A stretch of 64,000 nt of DNA from Caulobacteraceae bacterium UBA3198 (GTDB taxonomy: Bacteria; Pseudomonadota; Alphaproteobacteria; Caulobacterales; Caulobacteraceae), in NCBI GenBank assembly GCA_002363865.1, contig DEWY01000009.1, forward strand, positions 62,001 through 126,000. The letters run 5' to 3'. Below, piece after piece: positions 26,823-36,131 of this stretch; position 1 is the stretch's first letter; every line of letters starts with the position of its first letter. Position numbers and translations under genes: made by a program. The notes under the pieces are model-generated. The model had not been told where the DNA came from. It was given only the letters and a program-made list of their open reading frames with translations, and made no database searches.

Positions 26823-27154
26823 CTCGGGTGCGATCCAGGGCGAGTGATCGATCTGCTTCAGCCGCGATTTTCGAATTATACGTATGCCATTGAGGTTAAG
26901 AGCGAACATCGGCGAATCGTTTGTCGGCAAGGGATCGCTCAGATAACAAAGGTCAGTTTTGTACAGCTTGTTTGAAAGCGCGGTATTTCAGCCACGTCCA
27001 GCGCAAACCTCGGCCATATTTGGCGCCTGAACGCAGATAAGTTTGACTGGTCCGCCGGTTGGAACGAGGTTCCCGGCCCTGATCGCCCCTCCCCGGGCGA
27101 TCCTTGTCACACATTGAAAACAACGAGCGGCGCCAAAGCCGCTTGGGAGGACCT
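26823..27154. promoter_or_regulatory. intergenic region between queC and the second TonB receptor
   Basis: No gene is supported here. It is AT-richer than its surroundings and must hold the divergent promoters. An ATACGTAT palindrome lies at 26878-26885, and AT-rich segments near 26940-26980 (TTTTGTACAGCTTGTTTGAAA) are candidate promoter or operator sequence. No recognised motif could be assigned. Confidence 0.35.
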
Positions 27155-29686
27155 ATGTCGTCTGTCTCGCACAACGGTCTGCGTCGCCTGCTGGCGGCCA
27201 GCGCCTCGGTCGCCGTCCTCGCCAGCGCCGGCGCCGCCGCCGCGCAGTCCGCGTCGCCCGCCGTCGAACCCTTCACCATCCAGGAACTGGTCATCACCGC
27301 TGAAAAGCGTGAGCAGGCCCTGCAGGACGTCCCCGTCGCCGTCTCGGCCTTCACCTCCGAACAGCGCGACACCCAGGGCATCACGAACATCCAGGACTTC
27401 GTGAACTTCACCCCGGGCATGAACTATTCCGGCGCCGACCGGGTGTCCCTGCGCGGCTCAGGCCGCAACACCTTCTATATCGGCAACGATCCGGGCGTGG
27501 CCGCCTATTCGGACGGCTTCTATTCGGCCAGCTCCTCGGAGCTGTTCAAGACGCCGCTGTTCATCGAGCGCACCGAAATCCTGCGTGGTCCCCAGGGCAC
27601 CCTCTATGGCCGCAACGCCATGGGCGGGGCGATCAATCAGGTCTCCAAGCGCCCTGACTACGACTTCTCCGGCGAGATCCGGGCCGCTGTGGCCAATTAC
27701 GACTATACCCGCGTCGAGGGCGTGGTCTCCCTGCCGGTGGCTGAGAACCTGCGCTTCAAGGTGGGCGGCAGCCAGGAATGGCAGCGCGAAGGCTTCATCG
27801 AGAACATCGGCAGCGCCAACGAGGGCGCCTCGATCAAGCGCACCTATTTCGAAGCCCAGATGGAAGCCGAGCTGGGCGAGGATGTGGACGTCTGGGTCCG
27901 CTACAACCGCTCCAACTGGGACGACAGCCTGGGCGTCGGCGACCGGCTGGCCAATCTGGTCAGCCCCTATGACACCACCCGCGCCTTCCAGCCCATCGGC
28001 GGCCTGGTGACAAACCTGCAGTTCGGCGAGACCGTGGCCAACCCCGGCGTTCGCGACCCCTATGTCCAGAACACGAATCGCGACGGCTACGGCGCCCTGC
28101 GCGGCAACCACGTCCTGACCGGCCAGGTGACCTGGGACCTGGGCTTCGCCGACCTGAAGTACATCGGCGGCTTCCAGCAGTACGACTATCAAACCGGCGG
28201 CGACTACGACAACACCAGCCGCACGGCGCCGATCACGGTGGCCGGCGTGCCGGGCATCTATGTGGACTACACCACCGACTTCTATGAGACGAAGAAGTAC
28301 TATTCCAACGAGCTGAACCTGACCTCCAACTCGGACGGGCCGCTCAGCTGGATCCTCGGCCTCTACCAGTATGAAGAGGACTACAGCCAACGCATCCAGC
28401 TGGGGAATCCCCAGCAGGTCCAGATGGCCGCCCCCTGCTACTTCATCGGACCGCCGAACTTCTGCGCGCCGGCGCCGGCCAACCCGAACCGGAACTTCGT
28501 CGACGGCTACGCCGAGCTGAACTCCAAGGCCCTGGCGGCTTTCGGCCAGTTCACCTACCAGCTCAGCGACGCCTTCGCCCTGACCGCGGGCCTGCGCTAC
28601 AGCCGCGACGAGAAGGACGGCTTCGAGAGCCAGCGCCTTGTGCTGTTCTCCCCCGCCGGCCCGTTTGGTCCGCAGCTCGGCGGCGCCTTCGCCTTCGACG
28701 TCTCCACCGACCTGCAGCCTGGCGTGCCGGGCGTGCAGAACAGCCGCAACCTCTCCAAGACCTGGGACGCGGTCACCGGCGTGGTCAACCTGGACTGGAC
28801 CCCGGACGACGACAGCCTGTTCTACGCCAAGTACAGCCGCGGCTATAAGTCGGGCGGCTTCCTGCTCGGCACCCTGGCCCCCAACCCGGAAGGTGAGGCG
28901 GAATTCGTCAACGCCTACGAGCTGGGCATGAAGAAGACAATCGCCCGCCAGCTGATCGTCAATGGGTCGCTCTATTACAACGACTATTCCGACCTGCAGC
29001 TGAACCTGCAGCAGTTGAACGCCGCGGGCACCGCCTCGGCCAACAACTTCATTAATGTGGACGCCCGGGCCTATGGCCTGGAGCTGGAGACCATCTGGCA
29101 GCCCAGCCGCAACCTGCAGGTGTCGGTCAGCTACGGCTATCTGAACACCGAGATCACCGAGGGCTGCTGCTTCTACGATCCGGCCGATCCCAGCGCCCAG
29201 CTGCCCAGCGCCCGGCCCGCCGGGGGCACGGCGGTGCAGAACGGCGTCCTGCTGGTCTTCCAGGACCTGAAGGGGTCGCGCCTGTTCCAGTCGCCGGAGC
29301 ACAAGGTGGCCCTGAACGGCAACTACACCTGGGACTTCGCCGCCGGTTCGCTGATCGCCTCGGCGACGGCCTTCTGGACCGACGAGACCACCTACCAGCC
29401 CTTCGACAACCCGGCCTTCGCCGTGCCGGCCTATTCGGTCGCCGACTTCCGCCTGATCTGGCGGGACCTCGACGAACGCTATGCGGTCATCGGCTATGTG
29501 AAGAACGCCTTTGAGGAAGAGGGCTTCACCTCCACCGGCACCACCAACCCCTCGGCCGTTTATGGCGCGCCCAATCCGGGCCTGATGGTGGGCGGTCAAG
29601 CCTATCTGCAGCAGACCGGCACGGCCATCACCCGCGGCCTGATCCAGCCCCGCACCTTCGGCCTGGAGCTTCAGTACCGCTTCTAA
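27155..29686 (+). CDS. TonB-dependent outer-membrane receptor
   Basis: An 843-residue receptor. Signal peptide to about residue 32 (ending AAAAQS), then a TonB-box-like segment EELVITAEKREQALQDVPVAVSAF in the form common to sphingomonad and Caulobacter receptors. The plug domain (LRGPQGTLYGRNAMGGAINQVSKRP) and beta-barrel follow, ending in the aromatic C-terminus LELQYRF. ATG 27155 was chosen because GGGAGG lies 4-9 bases upstream. An earlier ATG 51 bases upstream lacks one. The ligand is unknown, and no periplasmic or inner-membrane transporter is adjacent. A strong terminator follows. Confidence 0.93.
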   Translation: MSSVSHNGLRRLLAASASVAVLASAGAAAAQSASPAVEPFTIQELVITAEKREQALQDVPVAVSAFTSEQRDTQGITNIQDFVNFTPGMNYSGADRVSLRGSGRNTFYIGNDPGVAAYSDGFYSASSSELFKTPLFIERTEILRGPQGTLYGRNAMGGAINQVSKRPDYDFSGEIRAAVANYDYTRVEGVVSLPVAENLRFKVGGSQEWQREGFIENIGSANEGASIKRTYFEAQMEAELGEDVDVWVRYNRSNWDDSLGVGDRLANLVSPYDTTRAFQPIGGLVTNLQFGETVANPGVRDPYVQNTNRDGYGALRGNHVLTGQVTWDLGFADLKYIGGFQQYDYQTGGDYDNTSRTAPITVAGVPGIYVDYTTDFYETKKYYSNELNLTSNSDGPLSWILGLYQYEEDYSQRIQLGNPQQVQMAAPCYFIGPPNFCAPAPANPNRNFVDGYAELNSKALAAFGQFTYQLSDAFALTAGLRYSRDEKDGFESQRLVLFSPAGPFGPQLGGAFAFDVSTDLQPGVPGVQNSRNLSKTWDAVTGVVNLDWTPDDDSLFYAKYSRGYKSGGFLLGTLAPNPEGEAEFVNAYELGMKKTIARQLIVNGSLYYNDYSDLQLNLQQLNAAGTASANNFINVDARAYGLELETIWQPSRNLQVSVSYGYLNTEITEGCCFYDPADPSAQLPSARPAGGTAVQNGVLLVFQDLKGSRLFQSPEHKVALNGNYTWDFAAGSLIASATAFWTDETTYQPFDNPAFAVPAYSVADFRLIWRDLDERYAVIGYVKNAFEEEGFTSTGTTNPSAVYGAPNPGLMVGGQAYLQQTGTAITRGLIQPRTFGLELQYRF

Positions 29687-29713
29687 GACCGGCGGCGACG
29701 CAGGCACAATCAG

Positions 29714-29753
29714 AACGGGCGGCAGGGCGACCTGCCGCCCGTTCTTTCGTTTT
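29714..29753 (+). terminator. rho-independent terminator of the second TonB receptor
   Basis: A perfect 13-bp stem (29714-29726 with 29731-29743) with a GCGA loop, followed by CTTTCGTTTT. It lies 27 bases after the receptor stop. Confidence 0.9.
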
Positions 29754-29830
29754 GGCGCACCCGTAAAATGTCCGAGGTCAGGCTTAACGTCTCTGCAAAG
29801 GGTTTCCGCCATCCTGGGTGGAAGATTGCA

Positions 29831-30949
29831 ATGGTGCCCCCGTCCATGTCCCCGTCCGAGTTCTTCTTCGACAAAGTCACAGAAGAAATCCGCATACAGG
29901 TGGAAGGCGTGCGCGCCCTGACCGAGCGCCTGGGCCGACAACACCTTTCGGCCGACGTCACCGCCTGTGTCGAGGGCATCGGCGAGGCGGCCAGCACCGT
30001 CTCGCGCCTGTTGATCACCGCACAAGATCTCAAGACCGCCGCCGCCGAGCAGCTGAGTCTCAGCCTGGCGCCCCGTCAGCTGCGCGAACTGATGGATGAG
30101 GTGCAGGAGCGCTGGCTGTCCCGCGCCAAGGAAAGCGGCGTCACCCTGCTGGTCGCCTATGAGGGCGATCCCGCCGCCGCGGCCGTGGTGGACGCCCATC
30201 GCCTGCATCAGATTTTCGACGGCTTCATCGGCCTGGCCATTTCGGGCGTGCGGCGCGGCGCAGTGGAAGCCTCGCTGGAGGTGACGCCGTCGCCGGCCGG
30301 GACCTTGCGTCTGGAGGGCCGGGTCCGCGGCGCTGGCGAAGTCATTGATGGCAGCCTGTCGGGCAGTATCGAAGAGGTCGCCGCGCGGTTTGGCCTGGAG
30401 ACCGCCCTGGGCGCCGCCTTGGGCCAGAGAATTCTCCAGGCTCTGGATGGACAGGGCCACACCGAGTTGAACGCCGGCGGGGGCGAGACGGCGGTCTTCT
30501 CCCTGACAGCCCCCTGCGCACCGGATGTAGAGGATGCGCCTGTGGAGCCCGCCTCCGACCGGGCCGCGCACATCCTCATTGTCGACGACAACGCCACCAA
30601 CCGCATGGTCGCCGAGACCCTGTGCGAGATGTTCGACTGCACCGCCGAAACCGCCGTCGATGGCGTCGAGGCCGTGGAGCTCGCCAGGTCGGGTCGCTTC
30701 GACCTGATCCTCATGGACATCAAGATGCCGCGGATGGATGGCGTGGCCGCCACCCGAGCCATCCGCGCCCTGGCTGGACCCGCGGGCAAGACCCCGATCA
30801 TCGCCCTCACCGCCAATGCCGATCCAGAGGACGCGGCCGGCTACATCGCCGCGGGCATGATCGGCGTGGTGGAGAAGCCCATGAAGCCGGAAAATCTCCT
30901 GCGCGCCCTGCAACAGGCGCTCAGCCCCGGGGACGCCCAGGCCGCCTGA
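29831..30949 (+). CDS. degenerate hybrid histidine kinase with receiver domain
   Basis: The N-terminal half (to about residue 235) follows the order of a DHp-CA kinase core but has lost key residues. Where a kinase reads HEIRTP, this reads EEIRIQ (Glu18 for the phospho-His). Where the N-box should read SNLISNALKF, it reads DGFIGLAISG. The C-terminal receiver (about 250-365) is intact: ILIVDDN, LILMDIKMPRMDG with the phosphoacceptor Asp, ALTAN and VEKPMKP. It may dimerise and present a receiver to another kinase, or scaffold. ATG 29831 has GGAAG 6 bases upstream; ATG 29768 and 29846 are alternatives. Confidence 0.8.
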   Translation: MVPPSMSPSEFFFDKVTEEIRIQVEGVRALTERLGRQHLSADVTACVEGIGEAASTVSRLLITAQDLKTAAAEQLSLSLAPRQLRELMDEVQERWLSRAKESGVTLLVAYEGDPAAAAVVDAHRLHQIFDGFIGLAISGVRRGAVEASLEVTPSPAGTLRLEGRVRGAGEVIDGSLSGSIEEVAARFGLETALGAALGQRILQALDGQGHTELNAGGGETAVFSLTAPCAPDVEDAPVEPASDRAAHILIVDDNATNRMVAETLCEMFDCTAETAVDGVEAVELARSGRFDLILMDIKMPRMDGVAATRAIRALAGPAGKTPIIALTANADPEDAAGYIAAGMIGVVEKPMKPENLLRALQQALSPGDAQAA

Positions 30950-31022
30950 CCCCGCCATTGCGCACAAGGCTGGCCACTCTGGGCCCGACAGGTGATGATC
31001 CCTCGCAGATCTTGGGGGCGTG

Positions 31023-31646
31023 ATGGCCAGCTTCTACGAACGACGCATTCTTCCGGGGCTGCTGACCTGCGCCTGCGGGTCCCCGGCCATCATGCGACAG
31101 CGCGCCCGGATCGTGCCTCAGGCCCATGGCGACGTGCTGGAGCTTGGGGTCGGCGGTGGCCTCAACCTCGCCTTCTATGACCCCGCCAAGGTGACCCGCG
31201 TCACCGGGATCGATCCATCGCCGGAGTTGCGCGACATCGCCCTCGACGCGCCGCACGATCCGGCCCTCCAGGTCAGGGTCGTGTCGGGCGAGGCCGAAGC
31301 CCTGCCCTTTCCTGACCATAGCTTCGACAGCGTGGTCTGCACCTTTACCCTCTGCTCGGTGCGCGATCCTGGCCGGGCGCTCGCTGAGGTTTCCCGGGTG
31401 CTGAAGCCCGGAGGCCAGTTCTATTTCTGTGAACACGGCCTTTCGCCGGAGCCGGACGTCGCCCGCTGGCAGCGCCGGCTCGATCCGCTCTGGAGCCGGT
31501 TGGCCGGGGGCTGTCATCTGAACCGCCCTGTCAGCCAGACCCTCATCCAATCAGGCTATCGCCTTGGTTCGGTGGAGCGAGCCTACCTGCCAAAGACGCC
31601 GAGGATCGCCGGCTGGAATGAATGGGGCGCGGCCCAGCCAAGCTGA
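31023..31646 (+). CDS. class I SAM-dependent methyltransferase
   Basis: The 207-residue protein has the SAM-binding motif VLELGVGGGLNLAFY, the acidic residue in GIDPSPE, and motif LPFPDHSFDSVVCTFTLCSV typical of Methyltransf_11. Its LKPGGQFYFCEHG and the following WQRRLDPLWSRLAGGCHLNR segment resemble METTL7/thiol-methyltransferase-like proteins. The substrate is unknown. ATG 31023 follows a GGGGG run; the GTG three bases earlier is an alternative. Its stop region forms a hairpin with the converging DUF4168 gene. Confidence 0.85.
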   Translation: MASFYERRILPGLLTCACGSPAIMRQRARIVPQAHGDVLELGVGGGLNLAFYDPAKVTRVTGIDPSPELRDIALDAPHDPALQVRVVSGEAEALPFPDHSFDSVVCTFTLCSVRDPGRALAEVSRVLKPGGQFYFCEHGLSPEPDVARWQRRLDPLWSRLAGGCHLNRPVSQTLIQSGYRLGSVERAYLPKTPRIAGWNEWGAAQPS

Positions 31647-31684
31647 ACCGCGCCCCAGTGATGATCTGGCGGAACGCCAGGACC

Positions 31685-32203
31685 TTACATGTCGGCAGGC
31701 GGCGTTTCGGCCTCAGCCTCGACGTCCATCTCGACCCCGGCCTCGGCATCGGGGGCGTCGACCTGGGGCGTTTCAGCCTGGGCCGACGCATCGGCGCTCG
31801 TTCCGGCGTCGGCTTGCATGGCCTGACCGATTCGCGCGCGCAGCGCCGCGTCGCCCTGGGCGGCTGCGGCGATCTGGTTGTACTCCTCGGCCGTCAGACC
31901 CGTCTGCGTGACCGCCGCCGTCATTTCGGTGGTCATCTGCTGTTGCAGGGCCGTGCGCGCAGTCGTGTCGGCAGCGCCGGCCACCCGGGGACCATAGGTC
32001 TCATTGAGCGTCTGAATGTCCGTCATGGCCTCGGCGAAGCGATCCACCTGCACATCTGTGAAGGTCGAGGCGCCCGCCTGGGGCTCAGCGCCGGTGGCCG
32101 GCGGCGGCGTCATAGCGCCATCCATGTCCTGGGCGAAGGCCGCAGGGGCGCCGATCAGAGCGAGCGAAGCCGCGGCGGCGAAAAACGTGGTCTTGAGGGT
32201 CAT
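31685..32203 (-). CDS. DUF4168-like secreted protein
   Basis: The 172-residue protein has a clean signal peptide (to AAFAQ, about residue 24), then an alanine-rich helical domain (FTDVQVDRFAEAMTDIQTLNETYG and LTAEEYNQIAAAAQGDAALRARIGQAM) matching the DUF4168 pattern. The C-terminal tail is acidic and Ala/Pro-rich. The start at 32203 has AGGAG about 10 bases upstream. Proteins of this group are periplasmic and lack a known role. A 16-bp palindrome sits 80 bases upstream. Confidence 0.8.
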   Translation of the reverse strand: MTLKTTFFAAAASLALIGAPAAFAQDMDGAMTPPPATGAEPQAGASTFTDVQVDRFAEAMTDIQTLNETYGPRVAGAADTTARTALQQQMTTEMTAAVTQTGLTAEEYNQIAAAAQGDAALRARIGQAMQADAGTSADASAQAETPQVDAPDAEAGVEMDVEAEAETPPADM

Positions 32204-32282
32204 GTCAGAGGATCTCCTGTGTCTGCCCACCCCCTCACAAACCCGTGAGCACCGCCCCGGGTTTCCTGCCCCGGAGGATTTT

Positions 32283-32298
32283 ATCACGGCGCCGTGAT
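32283..32298. promoter_or_regulatory. 16-bp perfect palindrome upstream of the DUF4168 gene
   Basis: ATCACGGCGCCGTGAT reads the same on both strands. It touches the stop codon of the hybrid kinase and lies about 80 bases upstream of the DUF4168 start. With no loop it suits a dimeric regulator better than a terminator. The regulator is unknown. Confidence 0.4.
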
Positions 32299-34184
32299 CA
32301 GGCGACGTCGGCCGACGGACGGGCCAGCCCCTTCGGCCCGTGAGCCGCTTCGGACATGACCTGCTCGATCTGGCAAAGCAGGCTCTCAAACTGGACCGGC
32401 TTGGCCGCCACGGCGTCGATCCCAGCGCCAGTATAGCGCCGGACTTCGTCGGCCATGACGCTGGCGGTGACCGCAATCACCGGCGTGCGACCCCGACACA
32501 GCCTGCGTTCCAGGGCGCGGATCTGGCGAACGGCTCCAAGGCCGTCGAGCCTGGGCATGTGGATGTCCATCAGGATGGCGTCCCACGACTCGGTTTCCCA
32601 AGCGTCCACCGCCTCGAGCCCGTCGGCGGCCAGACCGCATTGGGCGCCCTCCCCTTCCAGGAGGGTCTGCAACACCGCGCGGTTGGCCAGATTGTCGTCG
32701 GCGATCAGCAGTCTGCAGCCGGCCATTGCGCCAGCAGGCTCAGTCGGCACGGGCGCGCTGGGCATGGGTGGCGGCGTGACCGGGGCCAGACTGGTGGGCT
32801 TAATCACAGCCGGCAGCGGCAGGTCCAGGCTGAATCGCGTGCCCAGGCCAGGCTGGCTGGTGAAGGTGATCTGGCCGCCCATCATCTCGGCGAGATCGCG
32901 GCAAATGGCCAGGCCAAGCCCGGTTCCGCCGCTTCGGCGGGTGTTCGAAGAATCCGCCTGGACGAACTTTTCAAATATCCGGTGCTGCTGATCCGCCGGG
33001 ATGCCCATGCCGGTGTCCTGCACCTCGCAGATCAGCCCCTGGTCATCCCCGCCGATCCGTACGATCACCGACCCGGCCTCGGTGAACTTCAGCGCATTGG
33101 AGATCAGATTGGAGAGGATCTGTCGCAGCCGCACCTCGTCGCCGAGCCGTTCGCCGGCGACCACCGGAGAGACGTCGAGACGGAAGGCCAGCCCCCGCGC
33201 AGCGGCCAGCTGCCCATAGAGCTTGCGCAGGGTGTAGGCGAAGTGGTCCAGGTCGAAGGGGGCCGGATGGAGGGACATTTCGCCGGCTTCGATGCGGGAG
33301 ACGTCCAGGATCGCGTTTAGAATATCGAGGAGATCGACGGCCGACGTCCGGACGGTGTCCAGGCGCTGACGCTGCAAGGGGGTCAGGTCGCCGCGCTCCA
33401 TCACCTGCACCATGCCCAGCACACCATTGAGCGGCGTGCGGATCTCGTGACTCATCGTGGCGAGGAACTCGCTCTTCGTGCGGTCCGCTGCACGGGCCAC
33501 GACCGCCAATTGCTGGGCTTCCCGGGCTAGGTCCTGATTGCGGGCCAGTTCGTGCCGCAGGGCGCGATTAAGCTGGTCGGTGGCGAGCCGGCCGCGGAGC
33601 TCGCGCATGACGGCTCGGCGCATCATCGACGAAATGCCGACGACGGCGAACAGACTGGCCACAGCGGCATAGACATAGTCGGAGATCAAATTTCCAGGCG
33701 CGCCGCGGGCGAGCACGATCAGACCTACCATCGCCGCCGTTGCGCTGGCGTAGCCAAGCCTGCGGGTCGGCGCGGCGGTCGCAAAGATCAAGGCCAGCAG
33801 GATGAAGTAGATCAACTTCACAGGCTCGAGCTTGAAAGTCAGCTGGGTCGTGACATTGGCGAGCAGCAGACTGAACAGGATGGCGGCCGCAACTTCCATC
33901 CGCAGCAAGCCGATAGGCGCGCGAAGTCGGCGCCAGAGGAGAAACGCATAGCCCGAGGTCGCGCCCGCGAGGCCGACCAGCACAATCTTCGCCAAGCCCG
34001 TTTCGAAGAATGGATGCGACAGGCAGATGATCAAATAGTAGACGGCGGCAAGTCCAGCGCCGCCACGCAGGATAGGCTTGTGGGACTCAGCCAGAACCTC
34101 AGGCTCGACCTTGATGTCGTCGGCGTTGGGGATGCTGAGCGTGGACAAATGCAAGCCTTTGGCTTTCTGCTCTGGTCGCCCCAC
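32298..34184 (-). CDS. membrane hybrid histidine kinase
   Basis: The protein has up to 628 residues, with a membrane region of about six helices (residues about 40-195), a short coiled linker, then DHp with SHEIRTPLNGV (phospho-His), CA domain with SNLISNALKFT (N-box), DTGMGIP (G1) and GTGLGLAI (G2), and a C-terminal receiver with DAILMDIHMPRLDG and AVTASV. No periplasmic sensor domain is seen, so it may sense the membrane itself. The start is uncertain: GTG 34184 and TTG 34154 are both possible and neither has a good ribosome site. It is the only intact transmitter near the pseudokinase at 29831. Confidence 0.9.
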   Translation of the reverse strand: MGRPEQKAKGLHLSTLSIPNADDIKVEPEVLAESHKPILRGGAGLAAVYYLIICLSHPFFETGLAKIVLVGLAGATSGYAFLLWRRLRAPIGLLRMEVAAAILFSLLLANVTTQLTFKLEPVKLIYFILLALIFATAAPTRRLGYASATAAMVGLIVLARGAPGNLISDYVYAAVASLFAVVGISSMMRRAVMRELRGRLATDQLNRALRHELARNQDLAREAQQLAVVARAADRTKSEFLATMSHEIRTPLNGVLGMVQVMERGDLTPLQRQRLDTVRTSAVDLLDILNAILDVSRIEAGEMSLHPAPFDLDHFAYTLRKLYGQLAAARGLAFRLDVSPVVAGERLGDEVRLRQILSNLISNALKFTEAGSVIVRIGGDDQGLICEVQDTGMGIPADQQHRIFEKFVQADSSNTRRSGGTGLGLAICRDLAEMMGGQITFTSQPGLGTRFSLDLPLPAVIKPTSLAPVTPPPMPSAPVPTEPAGAMAGCRLLIADDNLANRAVLQTLLEGEGAQCGLAADGLEAVDAWETESWDAILMDIHMPRLDGLGAVRQIRALERRLCRGRTPVIAVTASVMADEVRRYTGAGIDAVAAKPVQFESLLCQIEQVMSEAAHGPKGLARPSADVA

Positions 34185-34316
34185 GCTGGCATATCAATGC
34201 CTACGATTTGATTTTCGATCACCTGAACAGCCCAGACTGCGGCAATTTGACAAGTGACGCGGTCGATGGACGCCACACGGATTTGGGGCGTAACCAACAA
34301 CCTCGGAGGGACCGCC

Positions 34317-35357
34317 ATGGCCGATGAACCCATTCTCGAACCCGAGCTGCCGATCATCGATCCGCACCATCACCTGTGGGACATGCGCCAGCGGTTCGGT
34401 CCGGACGCGCCGCCGCCGCGCCACGGCTTCGACGTCCTCCTCCGTCGTTCGCCGCACTACCTGCTGGACCAGTTGCTGGCCGACCTCGGCGCCGGCCACG
34501 ATGTTCGGGCGACCGTCTTCGTCGAATGCGGGGTCATGTACCGGGCTGACGCGTCGGCCGCCCTGGCGCCGGTGGGCGAGACCGAGTTCGTCAATGGCGT
34601 GGCCGCCATGAGCGCCAGCGGCCTCTATGGCGAGGCCCGGGCCTGCGCCGGAATCGTCGGCCATGCCAACCTGACCCTGGGAGACGCCGTCGCGCCGGTG
34701 CTCGAGGCGCATTTGGCGGCTGGCGGCGGGCGCTTCCGGGGTATCCGCCAGAGCGCGCGCCACGATCCAGACCCGGCGGTGCTGGGTCCCTTGGGCGGCA
34801 TGCCAGCCGGACTCTATCGCAGCCCAGCCTTCCGGGCCGGGTTCGCCCACCTGGCTGCCCTTGGCCTGTCCTTCGACGCCTGGCTGCTGGAGCCGCAGCT
34901 CCCGGACCTGATCGATCTGGCGAGCGCCTTTCCCGAGACGACCATCATCCTGGACCATCTGGGCACGCCGCTGGGGATCGGCGCCTATGCCGGCCAGCGC
35001 GTGGCGCGGTTCGAGGTGTGGCGTGACCACATCCAGGCCCTGGCCGAACGGCCCAATGTGGTCTGCAAGGTGGGCGGGCTGGCCATGCCGTTCCTCGGCT
35101 TTCCAAGCTTCATGGCCGAACCGCCGGCGACATCGGCGGTTCTGGCGCAGGAATGGCGACCCTATGTGGAGACCGCCATCGCGGCCTTCGGCGCCGGCCG
35201 CTGCATGTTCGAGAGCAACTTCCCGGTGGATGCGGGGACCTGCGACTACGCCACCCTCTGGAACGCGTTCAAGCGGCTGACCAGCGGCGCCTCGGCCGAC
35301 GAGAAGGCCGCCCTGTTCCACGACACCGCGCGCCGCACCTACCGGCTGGAGATCTGA
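34317..35357 (+). CDS. amidohydrolase-family (amidohydrolase_2) metal hydrolase
   Basis: The 346-residue TIM-barrel hydrolase begins ELPIIDPHHHLWDM, the metal HxH motif of amidohydrolase_2 proteins (lactonases and decarboxylases such as LigI-type enzymes). Further metal and active residues are in VFVECGVMYRAD, RGIRQSARHDPD, ILDHLGTPLG and CMFESNFPVDAGTCDYATLWNAF. The likely substrate is a cyclic ester or aromatic acid. The start at 34317 has GGAGGG 6 bases upstream. Not in an operon; it converges on azoR. Confidence 0.87.
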   Translation: MADEPILEPELPIIDPHHHLWDMRQRFGPDAPPPRHGFDVLLRRSPHYLLDQLLADLGAGHDVRATVFVECGVMYRADASAALAPVGETEFVNGVAAMSASGLYGEARACAGIVGHANLTLGDAVAPVLEAHLAAGGGRFRGIRQSARHDPDPAVLGPLGGMPAGLYRSPAFRAGFAHLAALGLSFDAWLLEPQLPDLIDLASAFPETTIILDHLGTPLGIGAYAGQRVARFEVWRDHIQALAERPNVVCKVGGLAMPFLGFPSFMAEPPATSAVLAQEWRPYVETAIAAFGAGRCMFESNFPVDAGTCDYATLWNAFKRLTSGASADEKAALFHDTARRTYRLEI

Positions 35358-35400
35358 GCGGAGCGGCCGGCCCTGAGCTTGGCCGCCCCGTTCACCGGCA

Positions 35401-36024
35401 TCAGGCCGCGACCAGGCCCTTGCCGAGGATCTCGGCCAGCCTGGCCTCCGCGCCTTCGATGGCCGCAGCCCGCGCCTCAGGGCCGAAGCCGATCTTCTCG
35501 GCGTGGACGAAGGTGACGTCCGTCAGGCCGATGAAGCCCAGCAAATGGCGCAGATAGGGCTCCTGGAAGTCGGCGATCTGGCCGGGACCTTCGCTATAGA
35601 GGCCGCCGCGGCTCTCGATGACGATCACCCGCTTGCCTTCCAGGAGGCCCTTGGGACCCGCCTCGGAATAGGAAAAGGTCTCACCGGCCCGGATGACGTG
35701 GTCGAGCCAGGCTCGAAGCGTGGTGGGCAGGCTGAAATTGTACATGGGCGCGCCGATGATGACGGTGTCGGCGGCGCGCAGCTCGGCGATCAGGGTGTCC
35801 GACAGGGCCCGGGCGGCGTGCTCGGCCGGGGTCGAAGCCACGCCGCGGACGCCGGCCAGGGTGTCGCGCACGAGGTGGGGGACCGGGTCATCGCCCAGCT
35901 CCCGGCGAACCACGGCGACGCCTGGGTCAGCGCGCTGGACCGTAGCCACGGCGGCGGCGACCAGCTGGCGGGAGACCGACTGTTCGCCGGCCGAGGAACT
36001 GTTGATTACGAGAAGGTTGGGCAT
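35401..36024 (-). CDS. azoR: FMN-dependent NADH-azoreductase
   Basis: AzoR reduces azo bonds and quinones with NADH and bound FMN. The 207-residue flavodoxin-like protein has LLVINSSSAGEQSVSRQL (FMN phosphate loop), IIGAPMYNFSLPTTLRAWLDHVIRAGETFSY and VIESRGGLY, all family signatures. The ATG at 36024 follows AGGAG at good spacing. It is divergent from a LysR regulator 107 bases away, a common arrangement that suggests quinone- or electrophile-responsive control. Confidence 0.94.
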   Translation of the reverse strand: MPNLLVINSSSAGEQSVSRQLVAAAVATVQRADPGVAVVRRELGDDPVPHLVRDTLAGVRGVASTPAEHAARALSDTLIAELRAADTVIIGAPMYNFSLPTTLRAWLDHVIRAGETFSYSEAGPKGLLEGKRVIVIESRGGLYSEGPGQIADFQEPYLRHLLGFIGLTDVTFVHAEKIGFGPEARAAAIEGAEARLAEILGKGLVAA

Positions 36025-36131
36025 GACGCTCTCCTGTCGTCGGGGGGTTCGATGTCCAGGAAGTGGCGTCTCGATGAACGCAACACTAGATAGGCTTCGT
36101 GGGAATGACCGTTCCGATATAGGCAACAATC

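Noticed and set aside
27458..30967. An antisense open frame of 1169 codons across the second TonB receptor and the pseudokinase
   Set aside because: It has low-complexity Gly/Ala/Val/His-rich translation, no domain and no ribosome site. It arises from GC-rich third codon positions of the real plus-strand genes.
31624..31680. Hairpins between the methyltransferase and the DUF4168 gene as a clear terminator
   Set aside because: A 9-bp stem with a 15-base loop and a 6-bp stem with a 3-base loop can form, but neither has a T tract; support is too weak for a feature.
36025..36131. A specific LysR binding site in the azoR-lysR gap
   Set aside because: GGAA/TTCC at 36102-36115 is only a weak dyad; T-N11-A matches occur by chance.
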